Shown: in pieces, positions 33,134 through 48,100 of the stretch
How the letters are laid out: each line of letters begins with the position of its first letter
Position numbering within the stretch: position 1 is the first letter of the stretch
Assembly (NCBI RefSeq): GCF_018320785.1
Contig: NC_054872.1
Coordinates: 40,722,551-40,786,550, forward strand
Length of the DNA: 64,000 nucleotides
DNA from: Cheilinus undulatus
Lineage: Eukaryota; Chordata; Actinopteri; Labriformes; Labridae
Direction: 5' to 3'
Notes under the pieces: model-generated
Databases searched by the model: none
What the model was told of the DNA's origin: nothing
Seen by the model: the letters and a program-made list of their open reading frames with translations, nothing else
Position numbers and translations under genes: made by a program

Positions 33134-36100
33134 GTATGTGTTTGAACCGATTTTAAGGCGCTACCGGCGGGGAAATGAAAGGACAGGCAGCCACCCACAC
33201 CAACAACACAAAGTGCTGCTGAGTGAGAGAGTCGAGGCGGTGATGCGAGCTCCCCACTCTTTCCTTCTTGTACAAAATTTCCTCTTCCTTCCCGTTCGTG
33301 GTTGTATGTCGGCTCTATAATAACACAACTAACCGCTACATCTTTACACTCACGTAAAAACACTAATTGGTGGCCGCTTGCACCCGCCAAAGAGGATTTC
33401 TTCACGTGCGCGGTTCGTTTTTTAAATAAATTACTGTTTTTAGCTAAGCTTGTCGTGCAGAGTAAGTAGAGCTGAAAACAACAAGAAAAACACAACGATT
33501 TTTACAAAGCTACGCCTTAAAACAGCTTTCAGTTCCTTTTTGGAGAAAAATAAGTTCATGGAGGGATGATTGGTGCTCACACGGCAGGTGTCAGAGAAGG
33601 CGCCATGGATCACCTTGGACAAAGTTTGAGGCTGTTTTTAAACAGCAGGAGGATCCCTCCACGTCAAAACTGGTATTTCTAACTTTATCCTATTATATCT
33701 GCACAAATTTTTCTTCTGCTGACTGCTTAAAAGATGGAATTTGTTTCATTTACTATCTTTTAAACACGCAAAGCAAAAGCCTTCAAGTCAGAATATCAAA
33801 GCTTCTTTTTTGTTCAGTTACCGCAATACACAGATTAATGCGCAACGAGAAAATCAAACGTGTTCTGATGGCTTTGTGAGAACATTTTAAATGAAGGTGG
33901 CATTTAATTAGCTCTGCAGTCTCTTGGAAGCTCACAAATATTCTGAACACAATACTTGCGAGGGAGAATATCGTTTCTTTCTTTATTGTGAGGAAATAGC
34001 TTATTTTACGTGTATCTTTAACTTCAGATGTCGTAATATACGCCTACTGGTTATTTAAGCAATCTGGCAATATGAGGTCCTGTCAGAGGGTAATGCATAA
34101 CAATTTTTATACACACAAAAGGCTCGAAAAGCTTTAAGCACATTTAGGTGTTATCTGATGAAATAAAACGTGTTTTTTTTTATTTTGATGAAAAGTATTC
34201 AATTTTTTTCAATGAATGTGCATATGGGACGTAACATGCATGGGCCCGTAGGCTTCTACTGTCATGTCTGCAATAAAATAGCCTCTACAGCCTCCTGAAG
34301 TGTCACCCATATTCTTAAGAAAATCCTTTAAAGACGATTAATTTAGAAAAAATATTCATTTTGACGAAATAGCTGAAAATAAACCAAATCAATGCTTTAT
34401 TCAGCCTATTAAAAACGAGAAAAAAGTTGATGTAGAAAAACAAATAATTGTTTTTTCCATTTAATTTGTTTCAAGTAACATCATTTTTATATTGTGAAAC
34501 AATTGTGAGTAATTAAAGGGCCAGTGCAGGAAATAGGACATCCCCAATCTTAAATAATGAAATAGTTTATTCAAAAGTAGCTTATTTTGATGTTTTATGG
34601 CTATTTTTTGCTGTTTGATGCAGTAGCAACGAAGTATTCGTCGTTACAAAACTGTATTATTATTGTTCAGGGAATTATTCTCCTGTTGAGTGTGGCAGCA
34701 GATTGTGTGTTTGAGGTTATTTTAAGTCTAATTTATTGCTGCAAACGGGAGCAGCACTTGTCAGGTGTCGTTATCTGAACCCTGCAGGCTTCCTGTCTCA
34801 GACCTCAGACTTTCCGCACACATTTCCGCCCCTTAACTCGAAAAAAAAAAATGTCCAAAAAGCAACAAAGCCCCTCCAGAGAGAAACACAGTGGACACAC
34901 TGAGGCTGTGGTAATGTTTTAACCCCTCACTGTCCGCTAACACAGGCTAGAGCTGGGAGGTGCAAAGAAACGCGGCCTGCGTTTGAGGCCTGCGCGCTGC
35001 CAGCCTGAGCGCGCGAGCTGTGAAAACCGCATCGATGTTTGTGTAGCAGAAAGTGCAGCTGCTCAGGCCTTTGCAAAATCAGCTCGACTTCTACTTCTGC
35101 TTTCTGTCACTTGCTTCAGACAGAGCAAGAGCACACAGGCTTTTGCACAACTCGTTCTGTGGCCTGATATTGCGGACTACACCTTGTTTTCGTTTGTTTG
35201 TGTTTTTTTACAGCTTAAATTAGCGTCAACCTCTGCTGGCCTGGGTAGAAAACATGGTAGGCCTATAAAGAAGGCGTTTGTGCTAGAGCAAAAAGCTAAC
35301 AAGCACAGGAGCAACTTTCACATTTTTATCCAGATACTGAAGAACAAGGGAATAGGCCCACACCCAGGGGTGGTCTTTGAGGCCCAAGGCATTTTCCACT
35401 GAAGATAGATGAGTAGTCACAAGGCAAGGTGTAATTTATAGAAACTGACATATACGCACAGGTAAGGTGTAATATTAGTTCTTCTGCAACGAAATAGGAT
35501 TTCTAAATTTATTTATGCCATTTCCACAGTAATCCACGATAAAGATTTTTAAATGTTTATATCCAATCTTATTATTTGTTTACATGAAGACATAGTGGGG
35601 CTGTTAGAGAGGTTTTACCACATAAGGGGGTGTCCTGAAGTCCTTCCTAGGCATTTTTTGTACTATCAAACCCTATTTTGACACTATCAATGCACTCTGG
35701 GCAAAAATGCCTATGCCCTCACCCTTCTTATTAAAAATGTTACTTCTTGAATACTGCTGCTTTTTAGACCAGTGTGAGTCACTGTAATTGGAAATCTGTC
35801 TTCATCAGCTCAGTGAGAAAACAGCCAGATTAAAAATGACGATTTCACATTAGGAGGGCTGATTATGAAGCATCTTAAGAAGCATGTTGAAGTCTTTTTC
35901 TCCAATAATGGAGAAATTTAAGTGTCTAAGACCCATACAATGTCTTGAAATAAACCAAGCTTTAGTTATGAGTGTGATATTTGGTGCAAGCATGACAGTT
36001 TTCGCTAACCACATCCTTGGTGGTTCTGAATCTCTTTAGCTTGTGACCCCTTTAAACGAAGCAGAAACCCCAAACGTTGCGACATCAGTGAGACCAAAGA

Positions 36101-39100
36101 GAGTCATTATATTTAAATACAAGTCCAGAGATGTAGAGTTGAAGATCTAGAAATAAGCAAAGATTGGATGCAATTTTTTTTTAGAAAGACTGATACATTT
36201 AACTCTATTGGAATCACTGGATTTAGGTCCACACTACTAGAAAACTGACAAATTGTTTGACAGCACATGGGGTCAATTTTAAAGAAAAGAAATCTTACTT
36301 TTCATTTAACCTGTTTTACATCATTTTAAACATTTTTTTAATATAAAGGACAACATCCAATGACAAACCTGTCAATATAACTTGATGATTTTTAACTGGA
36401 TTTGTTACAGGTATTGCCTTTAACAGATTTTGTTTACCAAACAATAAATCATAGAAACCATTGGCAGGTTTATTGTCTTAAGTCCTATTCAGGGATGATC
36501 AACCCTAATTGATTTAATTCAAAGCAGACAACAAAAGCGTGAACAATTTAGCAATCACCTTATCACTCAATCAAAAGAAAATGAAACATCTGCTTTTAGA
36601 AGATCCTAAAATAATAAATGAAGAGCGTTTTCAATTTTTTTCTTTTCTGAAAAGTTTAAAGACTTTCAGTTGGAGGATAGCTCTCCAGATTTTGATGAGA
36701 TTTTCCCAATAAAAAACATTTTCATTCAAAAAGTTTCAGCAATTATTCAAAGACGCATCAAATCAATGTTTTACATCCTTTTCTGTGGACCTCCCACTGC
36801 TTGTATCTAAAAAAAAGTCAAGCGACTCACATAGGAAAATTATTCATTACCGTCAAAAATTAACATACTGGTTTTAGATAATCTGAATTACAAGAGTAAC
36901 TAAGCCAGGCCTGTCAACGGAAATGGCTGAAAACTCCCTCTCGGATTCTTTTTAATGATATCAATGCATGCTCATTGGACCTGTAACATTGGTGCTTTAC
37001 CCTTGGTTAACATTTTCCTCCCGAGTAATATTCAGATTTGAAGCAGATTAAAAAAAACAAAGTTGCAGGTTTTAACGTTGCTATACACACTCATATTACT
37101 GTCCTAGTGCAGTGGGCCTAACCACAGTATTAATACTATAAAAATAAAGCTCAGACTAGTTTGAAAAGAGGGGGTTAACATTTTTAAACAATCTATAAAA
37201 TGTGTATTTTTTGTTGTTTTAATATTAATCTATTTATCATGACTTATATTTAGGATGGACCATATCTTTGCTAACATCTTTGGGCCCCTTCAGGCCAGAA
37301 AGCTTTACCCCCCCCCCCCATGGGCTAACTGAGAGACCTGGCATGTTTTTAGCAAATTTACCACATAGCTTGATCCACAGACCTTTGGATAAACTGTTTA
37401 GAAAGTGTTTGACAACCTCAGAGCTTCATCTGGGAACTAAATGGAAATTAAGATTAAATCACAACATGGCCTACAGTAATTTTCAAATTTCAGCAGATGC
37501 AATATTTCTTTCACCTAAAATGCTAGTTTAATACATTTTCTGAGGCAGGGATGATTTGCTCTACACATTATGCAAACATTCAAGTGTAATTTTTCTCTAG
37601 AATAGTTTGTAAAAAATCCTATTTTTATTATTTTTGTATGTTTGTGTTACTGAAAATAATGAAGACATAAAGTCATCTTTTCCTTCAACACAACAGTTTA
37701 TATTGAATTTGCAATGAGTCAAAAATCATCAAAATAAGATATTTTTCAGAGTTGTTCAGCCTTAGTTTAATCTACCAAATACTGTGCTGGTTATAATATA
37801 GAATGATTTATTGGTTGTTTGTTGAGAAATACATACGATGAGAAATCTAAAAATAATGGCATAATAAATCGCAATATTGGGGGAAAAATTGCAATTAGAT
37901 TATTTTCCAAAACCATTAATCCCTGCTCAAACCCTCTATTGCCATAGAAACAGCTGCATGATTAATTAATAATCAAAAAATAGCAGTGATGCTGCCGCAT
38001 CATCAACATTAAGAAAATAGTCATATTTTACAGCAGAAGATTGTTTCAAAGCTAAAACAGTTGATTAAGAGTTTGAAGACAAATAGAGTGTGTTCAGCAT
38101 ACTCTACAGTTTTATTTGACCTACAATGATGTGCATTACAAGGATTAAAATTACCAGTTATAATAGATGGCCCGTCATGTTGCACTTTAAACATTATCAG
38201 CAATTTTGCATGAAAAGCTTAAAAAATATGCATATTGAGTGCTTTGCAGCATGGTTACTTGCACTCATTCAAATATTTCAATTCCACTCCTCAGCTTTGA
38301 AAAACAGAGCCATAAGTCTTCCACACAGTCCCAACTCCCTCCATGTCCAATTAATAACATGATTACTTGCTAGTAATGTTTCATAAAGTCAGATTACATA
38401 AATCCTTTAAAGACAGATAAAAATGAGTATGTAGTCAAACATGCTGTTTTTTTACTCCCATTTTCTCTTTCTTCAGCTATTAATGTAAAATAGCATTGGA
38501 CCATATTACAAAAAGTGCAAATGTGCATGTTGTAAACACTCTGATCACGCTTGAAGTTCTGGGTTTTGGGCAACACTGCATGATGCAACCTGCAAAGTTG
38601 CTGACATGAAGCCAAGAAAAAAAAGTTTCCATCCAGGACTTCATGTTTGTGCTCTCGCAGAAAGTTAGAAAAAAAAGGTGTTTACGCTGAAACTGAACAT
38701 AACCGGTGTAAATTTCAGAACGTGGAGGTTCAACATCAGCCAGAAAAAGGTTGTGTTTTTTAAAAGTTGTTCTGTGTCACTGAGCAACAGAAACACATTG
38801 AACAGGAAGTCAGTTGTGGCATTAGTGGTCAGGCCACATTTTAGTATATTTGTATCAATGTGCAGAGAGAGAGAGAGGAAGATAAAGAAAGAGCGGGAGT
38901 GTATGTTTGTGGTTGTGAAAGCATGAGCCTGTCAATGTTCACGGCTGAAATATGAGTGTGATGATGGCTCAGCTGCCAGTCACACTAATAAACAGCTTTA
39001 ATGTCAAGAAGCTGTAAAACATTTAGAAATCAACTTTGACCACCAAGAAAAAGACTTGGTGTTTTCTTCTCGTGAGAATTTGTTGTCTGCAGCCTGTTTA

Positions 39101-42100
39101 ATTCTCCTCTCAGCCTCTCCCTCATTGTTTCACTTCTGCACAGAGAAAAAGGCTCCTTAAGACTGGGGGAAAGAGAACAAAACAGAAGTGACCAAAAGCA
39201 AATCAGCTGAAGGAAAACAAAACAAAGAGTGTGGTAAAAAGAAAGTGGAGAAGAAAAGTTGAACATCAGTCCATTATAGCTTTTGACATTTTAAGGAGGA
39301 CTCCCCCAATTTTACTCTTCCATATAATTTGGTGGCTAAACTATACTTTTAATATTTTTTCCTCTAAAAAGTTAGCTCTACATTTGACATATCCACACAT
39401 GCAATAGAAGATGTGTCCCCATTCATTGTGTATTGTATGCTGGGATACACAGCAGCGTGAACCAGGCTGGTGGTGCCAGTTTTTGACATCTTTTCTCTTG
39501 TATTGAAAGAGAAGGGTGGTATACGGTTAAAAATCCTTGTTGAGAGCTGAGGTGAGCAGCATTAACCCATGTACTGTTGGTTCATGCTTCAGAATAATCC
39601 CCTTGCAGGTAGCTTGCAGTGTTGTAAACTCCACATGGTGTGAACACATCATGGCAGAGAGCTAGAGACACATTGTGAAGCATTTTCCCTCTGGGACACC
39701 ACCCAAAAACAGACAGCATCTTATATCCCAGGACAACTTATATTGAAGATTTTACAGACCATGTGGAAAAAAATGTTTAAATTCCTTTGTTGCTGCAGAT
39801 GGACCTGCATAAACGCAATTAATCATCTGACTCATGTGATGTCACATGAGTCATTCTCCTTTAAGACCTGAAAACAAGTTTGAAAAATAAAAGACCTGAA
39901 GGCCTTCAGTTAGAAAAAGTGTGTTTAGTAGACCTTTTAACAGCTCAACATTCCAACCAATAACACATTAGCTATTTTAAAATTAACACACCCCAGTTTA
40001 AAAATGACCGGGACTGCATTATGGGTAATGTATGCTACCCGTTTCAACAACAGGAAAGAAAGATTCAAAATTACAGCTTTGTTTTCCACACCTCATTGCT
40101 TATCGAGTCTGCCCTTTGTGCCATCCTAAGCTGGTTGGTTGAGCTGACGGCTGGTGTTAGCTTGGCTAACATAAATTATGGACTCACTTTGGTCTTGTCC
40201 TTGCACTTCCAGATTTACAAGCCTGGAGGGGATCACTTCATCTTTGTCACATGCGCTTTCTTCAAATGCTTGGCCCCTTGGGCCTTCAGTGGCTGTCTGG
40301 ACGGGAACAGTGCGATTTTTTATCAGCCAAGTGTCAGTAACTGGGACTTTAGCTCTCCTGCCCCCAGGTGGCTGGCAGAGTCCTGTTTAGTGTTTTTACT
40401 TATAAAGGACAGTGCAAGTGTGACAGGGTAGAGCTCACCATATGGCTTTAACGTCACATTAAATACTGTAGGGGGAAAATTCTGAAAACTCATTTGGCAA
40501 CCCCAAAAAATTCTCCTGCGGCACCCAGACTTTGGGACTGAGTGGCCTAGCAGTTATGTCCACATGCATAAAGGCTGTTGTCTTTAAAGCAGCCGGGTCA
40601 GGAGGCTCCTTTCCTGCATGTCACTCCCCACTCCTGCTCTTCCACCAGTTTCTGACTCTATCCACTACAAAAAACATCCTGTTGCATGCATCTCACAAAG
40701 CATGGGCAAAGAGTCTGTGTCCTACCAAAAAAGTGAGGCAAAAAAGCCCCCAAGGTGCTGACACCTTGGGCCATTGATGCAGTCAAGATATCCACAGATT
40801 GGATCTGTTTGGCTGAATCACAAATCTGACAACATGCACAGTCACATCTATGGAAACATTTTGTCTCGCCTTTACTCTGCTTATCTGGTTACGACTGCTA
40901 CGAGGAGCCACATCTGTAAACTGAGCTGTAGATCATGACATCACATCCTCTCTTCTTGATATCAAACTACTAACTGAAACAAAAATACAAAGAAAAATCA
41001 ACATCTCAAAAGGAATAATTATGTATATCCATCATCACAGAGTTGGACCAAAATTTATCAAGAGTGTATTTTCATTTGATAGTTTGACCATGATATTAAC
41101 ACAGAGGAGGCAGGGTTCATGACCCTTACTACAGGACTCAACAGTGTGGCTCTAGAAGTAGAAGTCCCATTCATTTTCTCCAAAGTAGATTTGATTATTA
41201 ATTTATCATATTATCAGAAGTGTCCAACAAGGTTATTATAGTTAACTAAAACTAACTAAATAACTGGAACTAAAATTCAGTTAGCCTAACTGAAACTAAA
41301 TCAAAACTAAGCTTTACTGAAAAAATGAAAACTAACTAAATCTGTATAGTGCGCTTACAAAATAAGTAAAATAAAATAAAAATAGAGACAAAATATCCTT
41401 AGTTTTAGTCTTCGACACAACCATATTGACTTGCACCTACACCACAGTCTGGGGAGAGTAAAATTGCCTGAATTGATTGGTTAAGACTTCATAAAGTGGC
41501 AGTTTTTTGTCTGGAGTTGTATTCAAACATCATCTTTAAACAAATAAAATGAAAAGCAGAGAGTAGCCTGTTTGAATATGATTTTAAAAACGCATGACGT
41601 TCCCTCAGTCCCGACATGTGTCCGAAAAACTAAAACTAACACTATAACTAATAAAAACAAAACTGAAATGAAGCATTGTTGCAAAATAAAAACTAAACTA
41701 ATAAAACAGCAGTAAAAATGAATTAAAACTAAACTGAAATAGAAAAAAAGAAGTGAAAAAGAAATAATAAAAAATATTGAAAAATCCAAAACTATCATAA
41801 TCTTGGTGTCCAAGTTAGATTTACCACAAGCTACTAGATGGAAGACCAAAGTCTGCTAGATATCAACCTCATTGTAAGAAAGCCACAGTTCAATAATACC
41901 CACAATCCTTGAATGTCACATCGACATCTCTGATTGGTGGGGTCTCTGGGTAACGTGGAAATGTCCGAGCCAGTGAACAAAGGCTGTCGACTGTCAATGA
42001 TGACAAAAAATGTTACCACAGCATGGAGCGATAGATTCTCAAAGTATGAATTACATGACATTAAATTAAATGACATTATCATTTCAAATATAATCACTAC

Positions 42101-45100
42101 AATAAAGATATGTGCAGAAAAAAGTTTATTTTTGTGGTTTGAAAGCTTGAAATGCTGTCAAATAAAATGAATCACAATGGATTGTGGGACACATAGTCCC
42201 TCCCTCCTTGCTAAGAAACATGTACACAGTCTTGTACATTTGCATTCAGTTTCAGAATGCTGTTTTAGCGTCAAATCAAATCTTTTATAGTAATGAGTAT
42301 TTAGGTAGCTGGTTAACTTGATCCGTGCATTAAAAGTGCTGTAACAGTGATGTTATGACTGGCACTATCAGACAGTCAGTGGCGGGGGGCCTTTACATAT
42401 TTTGGTGTCCCTCCCCAGTTGGTGTTGCTACATCCATCTTGATAGCTGTTTGGTCTTTAAAATGATTAACAATAGAGAAAAATGGTACTCAGTAATATAT
42501 CAGGGCAATTTTCACACATTTTGCACGGCTGCTCTTGTCCAAATCATGGAGCAATTAGTTAGATTGTTGCATAATTACCTTGACTTTAGTGTGTATTCAC
42601 ACCAGAGCATATATATTCATATGCATTGAAAACACAATCCAACTGGTCAGAAATTCTTGTAGTTCATGGATATATTTACCAAGACTACATTAATGCGACT
42701 CTGATACTCTGACCTGAGATGAATACGTATGAAACAGATGATTATGAATCACAAAAAAAAAACTGCATGAGGAGCAAACATTTATCATTACATCATGTAT
42801 CAAAACAATCTGAATCTATATGTTACCAAATTAAATCGACTATGACCAGCTGTACTTTCTACAACAGCAGAAGACAACATTTAACAGGAGAAATCCAAAA
42901 ACAACCATACATACATAATTGGTTGAATCCTTTGTCTGTCAGCCTTTCCAAACTAACTGACACCCTTAAATCCCTAAGGCCCTCATTATCACAGCTTTTA
43001 CAGGAGAGGTAAGGAGACACAGGAGCAAGAGGAGAGAATTAGATCTGTTGATCTTCAGTGATGGCAAAGCATTTGAATGTTACAGAAGCCTTGAAACAAA
43101 TACTGAGAGGCAGTGATGAAGATGTGACATCTTCATTTGGGTAGAAATAGAATGACAGACATTTATCCTCAAAAAATGACTGACAAAACTTAACTTGACA
43201 CATTTTCTGCACTTATTGTTTATTTTATTCATACATTCCACTACTTTGTGAAGCTAAAACTTTGGTAAACCCATTTCAAACACCAAAACAATTCGTCCAG
43301 ATAGGTGAAGGTGTTTTCACAAGAGATAAATAGGATTTCAGAATTCAGCTGTTGGTCCAAAATTAACACTTTACACAGTCCTCTAGGACAAAAAAGGCCT
43401 AAGTATGCATTGAGCTGAGATTGTCCTGAAAGTTTTGATATAAAATAACTGGTTTTGTGTTATTTGCAAGTACCTTGAAAAGATGAAATAAAAAATAATG
43501 TAAAAATCAAGGAAATAGACATCAGAGAGCTAATATAGGTCTACCTGAGAGTGATGCCCAGGTACAGTCTGTTTATGGGAAATGTTAGTTCTTCTTTACT
43601 TTTACAGTATTTTTCATCCAAACAGCAGCCTGATGAGTGGAAGAAAAAAAGAACACTTGCGCAATATTTTCTGAAGCTATTTCAGGTCTGCCTGTGTTTT
43701 TTTTAACACATATTGATCTGGGTATGGTTGCTAATTTGAGCTGAAAAGCCGATGTTTCCTGAAGTTAGGTCAGGCCGAGGATGGTTCATGTTCTAACAAC
43801 AAACCAACCACACCACAGTTAATAAAAGCAGACTGAGTCCCACCTTCTCAAGTGGTTTTTCACCAGCTTTCACATCAGCGCAAACGAACCAGACTAACTC
43901 AGCAAACAGACAAGAGTTTGCTCTGGTGGGAAAGCACCCTTAGTCTGGTATCGAAAAACATAAAAAAATCCAGAGAAATTCCCACTGTATTAAAGAACTT
44001 CTTTCTTTTCATCACAGTGATTAGTCAAAATTGTGTAGAGAATATAAAAGTAATTAGCAATCAATTCAAGGGTTGACAGCTACAGGAAACATTGATTTCA
44101 GCTTTAGACAACAAGGCTGAAAAAAGCGTGTATGAAGTGCAACGCTACATCCTTTTGTTAAAGGTGTGATGTTTCTGAAATCAGCACTCTGCTGCCTTCT
44201 GTTTGAGTTTGTCTGCAGCTTAGAGGAAATGCCAAACTGTGTGCCATGCATTAAGATTTGGTTTACAAAGCTTGGACAACAATAGAGCTAAAAAAAACCC
44301 ACACACATAAGGGAAAAAAAGAGGAAAAACACAATGTGAAGGCGGCACTTCAATCAAGGCTTCACTCTACTCGCTGTCCAGTCAATCTGACCCCCTCCTC
44401 ATTCTCTGGCCACAGGCTTGTTTTTCAGCTTTAAAATGACCCACATTTTTATACTGTGGCCCCCTCCTCCACCATTTCCTCTCCCTTGGCCTGTGCCAAA
44501 AGGTTCCTCTGCACATGGCGGCCAGGTTTCCTGTAGGCCACTGAAAAAGCACGCCAGTGACGTACAAGGCCAGAAGACAATGCTAAACTCCTCTAAACAA
44601 ACACGCACTCAGACCGCTGCGATTGCCCACGCACACACTTAATGTGAGCAGCAGACAGGGAACAGGTCGGCTGGTTTTTGCACTCCTAAAGGTGCCAGCT
44701 CAGGCTGGTTTTGAGGCCTCGCTGGAGGTGCTGAACACAGGAAGACAGACCTAAATCTCAATCAGACTCCACCTTGAGCTAACACGCCCCCACCCTTCCA
44801 CCTTCTGCAACCCCAATCCTAACGACAAAATAAAAGCGTGGTTGAGGTGGCTGATGTGCTTTAAGATATCACAGCCTCATGAATGCTTTCACACCATGAG
44901 TGAGAGTCTTATACGTAACTTCACTACCAAGTAATTCACAAACCTCCTGTCTCTGTGGTTAATTTGGATTAAACATTCACAAAATTTTACCCAATATTGC
45001 TGAACTTTAAAGCTACTATGAGAGGTTTTAAGCTGTTTATGGGAACAGGTGGAAATTAAGACTGCTGCCTCTTTAAAGCAACCTAGACCATCAGAAAAAA

Positions 45101-48100
45101 AGTTTAAAACTACTCTTGTACAGATGTTTTTGACTGTAATATCTGCTGCTGCAGGGGTAGGTGTCAGATGGGGTGATTAGATCTTCAAAAGGCTGTTTGT
45201 CTACAAACACAAGTGTGTTCAGGACACAATCAGTAAAGAGAAAAATGTCTCACTTTGCCAACAGAGGGTGACAAAATCAACACAACCAAAAAGCCACTAC
45301 CAGGAGCTTTGAAAATATGCAATCGATTCTGACAATAATGGTAAGAAAGACACGTTAGGTTAGTTTGTATCTTGAAAAAACTTACATAATCTTTTGGAGG
45401 GAAAGTGTTGAAAAAAAAAAAACAGGCCTGACAATCTTCAGTTAAAGTGCTTCAGACTATATGTTTTATATGGGCTTATTACCTTAAAAACTGTGAATAG
45501 ATCAACTAACAATTACATTACAATCTACTGCACAAGACTCACTTAACTCCGATTTTTACATCTAAAAAGTCGCCAACGCCCTATATACTAGATCAGACAT
45601 TATGGTAGCTGAAAATATAAAATAAAAATAAACAGAAAATTATTCTCTTTACACTAGTAGGCACAGCAAACCTCTCTGAAGCTCCAGTTATTTGCAATAT
45701 TCTATTAAGGGCAAAGGGGACTGCAGAAAAAGAAGACATGGTGGAGTTATGGTATTTTTCTACAATATATCTGATGTTCTGCATTAACTGTATTATGAAT
45801 TTTATGAATTACTACTGGATGATGTGGCAGTCCCAGGATTAGAGTCAACTGTAAACATTTGATGTTGACTGAAATGTGATAACACTATAAAGCAAAATGT
45901 ATTGTTTTCTTTTCTCTATGGACAATTTATTTTCACAATGGTGCATTTCTAAATGTAACAATTCCTCCAATACACTTTAATCCATGAAAATACTGAGTGC
46001 TGGTTTGGTTCAGTGAGTGGGGCGAGGGCCATGTGCAGAGACTGTGGTCTTTTGGGGCAGTGGTTTAAGGATTGATTGAAAAGGTAAAAGCCATGTTTTA
46101 TTTATTAGAGAACTGAAAAATAAGGACCATATACACTCCAACATTCTTCAATTTCATGATAAAAAAAAAAGAAAAAATGCAAAATTGTAAAAAGATCATA
46201 TCCCAAGCCTGTTACTGTGATATGTATTAAATTGTGAGATGAGTGATATGTCATTACATCCTTAAGTGCAGTGAATATTTTATGCAGATATTAAATGGAC
46301 ATACAGGACAACAGGTAGACCTACCACCTCCATAATCAGAACTCGCAACCCAAATTTGTACCACTAGAAAAATACGTGAAAATCTCTAGAAGACAAACAA
46401 AATGCACTCATTATCATGAAAAGTAGGAGTAAAATAAATTCTATTGGCTTATGACCTCTTGTGGCTTCTGTATATCCAAGACTTTTGCCACAAATTGTTT
46501 TTTTTTTTAGATACATATTCGTTAACCACATTGGGTCTCTACCCACCAGTTGAGAACCACAGATACAGGAGATAATTGCTGTATTTTATCTTTAATCCTA
46601 TGCCAGTATTTTTCACAGTGTGATTTTATCCCACTTTCTTGAAATTGAAAGTTTTTTAATATAATTTTAGATGCCTCTACTGTCCTTATGTTGTGAGCAA
46701 GTCCTAATCTTTTACATTAAGGTGTGATTTTGTTTATGTGCACTCAAGCATCTTTAGTCTGATGTGGAAAAACAGTTTCCACAGGTTGTGACCCGGCTGT
46801 TCATGGCTGACACTGACCGCTGTGACTCTGTCGGGCAGGAAGCGCTGTCCGTGGTGAGTGAGGATCAGCCCATATTCGAGTCGCCCTACACCTCAGCCCC
46901 GGCCATGCACATGAAGACTGAGATGACGTCGCCTGGTGGCTTCAGCCAGACGTCCAAGCAGAGCCCAGAGCCCGCCGAGTCGGAGTGGGTGGGGTCGGCA
47001 ACGCAAAACTCTGGGAAAAGAAGCGAACACGTCAATGGAACCAGGTGAGTCAGTACAAAATGAGCCTCAGGAGAGCACGAGAGGTTCCCGGACTGTATGA
47101 CTGTAAATTTATCACAATCCAGATCAACTGTCTGGGATTTTCCAGAGTTTAGGAAAGTTTGTTTACTGACAACGCATTCCTTAGTCCTTTGTTATTCCAT
47201 TACTTTGAAGTTTCATTGTTTGAGTAGAGCTACTTTGACAAACTGATTTCTATTTTCTACTTCTTTTATTATCCAAAACATTTGACAAACAACACGGTTT
47301 TTTACCCCAGTCCATTATACAACAGCTTAAAGTTTGTGTTTTAGCCATTTTAGTTGCCATAATTTTGAGAGGGGTCTGTTTGCAAACTGTTCATCTGAGA
47401 TATGTTTATCTCTGAAAGGAAGTGCCATAATTTGCTGAGACAATGTATTTCCGGTTTCATTTTTTTAGATTCAACTTTATTCATAAACAAAGCCTGGCAG
47501 TTACATTCATGAAATAACCTCATTGCAAAAATTGCAGATTAGGAAACATTTCAGAGGTCTAATCTGGGATTAAATTATGTATAGACCTGCTTCAGAAGAA
47601 GTTACACAAAAGCTGGTTGCTGTAGCTATGTTAGCTTTAGTTAAAACTAACATAGCTATGCTAGCAACAAAATTAACGTAACTACATGAGCCAATGTAGC
47701 TAAGTTAACTTTTGCTATGTGAGCTTTAGCAAACATAACTAAAGCTAACATAGCTAGGTAAAAAATGTTTCTGTGTGGCTTACATAGCTGCTTTGTAGCT
47801 ATGTAGCTACATTATCATAACATAAAAGTGCCCACAGGTGGGCCTGCAGATTTTTTTGTAACTATTCAGTTATTGACACAATTTAAATATAACATGTTAT
47901 ACACCACCAGAAAGCTCTGGTTCACAGGATTCGGACCATGTGAACCATTCCAGGATAAAACCACCACAGTAAACACAATTACTGCATTTGTCAAGCTACA
48001 AACAAACAGTAACAAACAACCTTGATCCTTTTTGGAGTCTCCAGTTTGAAACACCTGGACTTTTCCTCATAAAATCAGGTGTAAATAGTTATTTACTGTT

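Noticed and set aside
34983-35402. 139-residue plus-strand open frame in fli1b intron 1
   Set aside because: No family resemblance, no repeat of a codon pattern, and it covers low-value sequence; likely accidental.
40021-40431. 136-residue plus-strand open frame
   Set aside because: Two overlapping frames open together, no recognisable domain, close to a SINE; likely accidental.
46103-46620. A further fli1b exon near 46.1-46.6 kb
   Set aside because: No in-frame exon with both splice sites and FLI1 similarity was found between exons 1 and 2.
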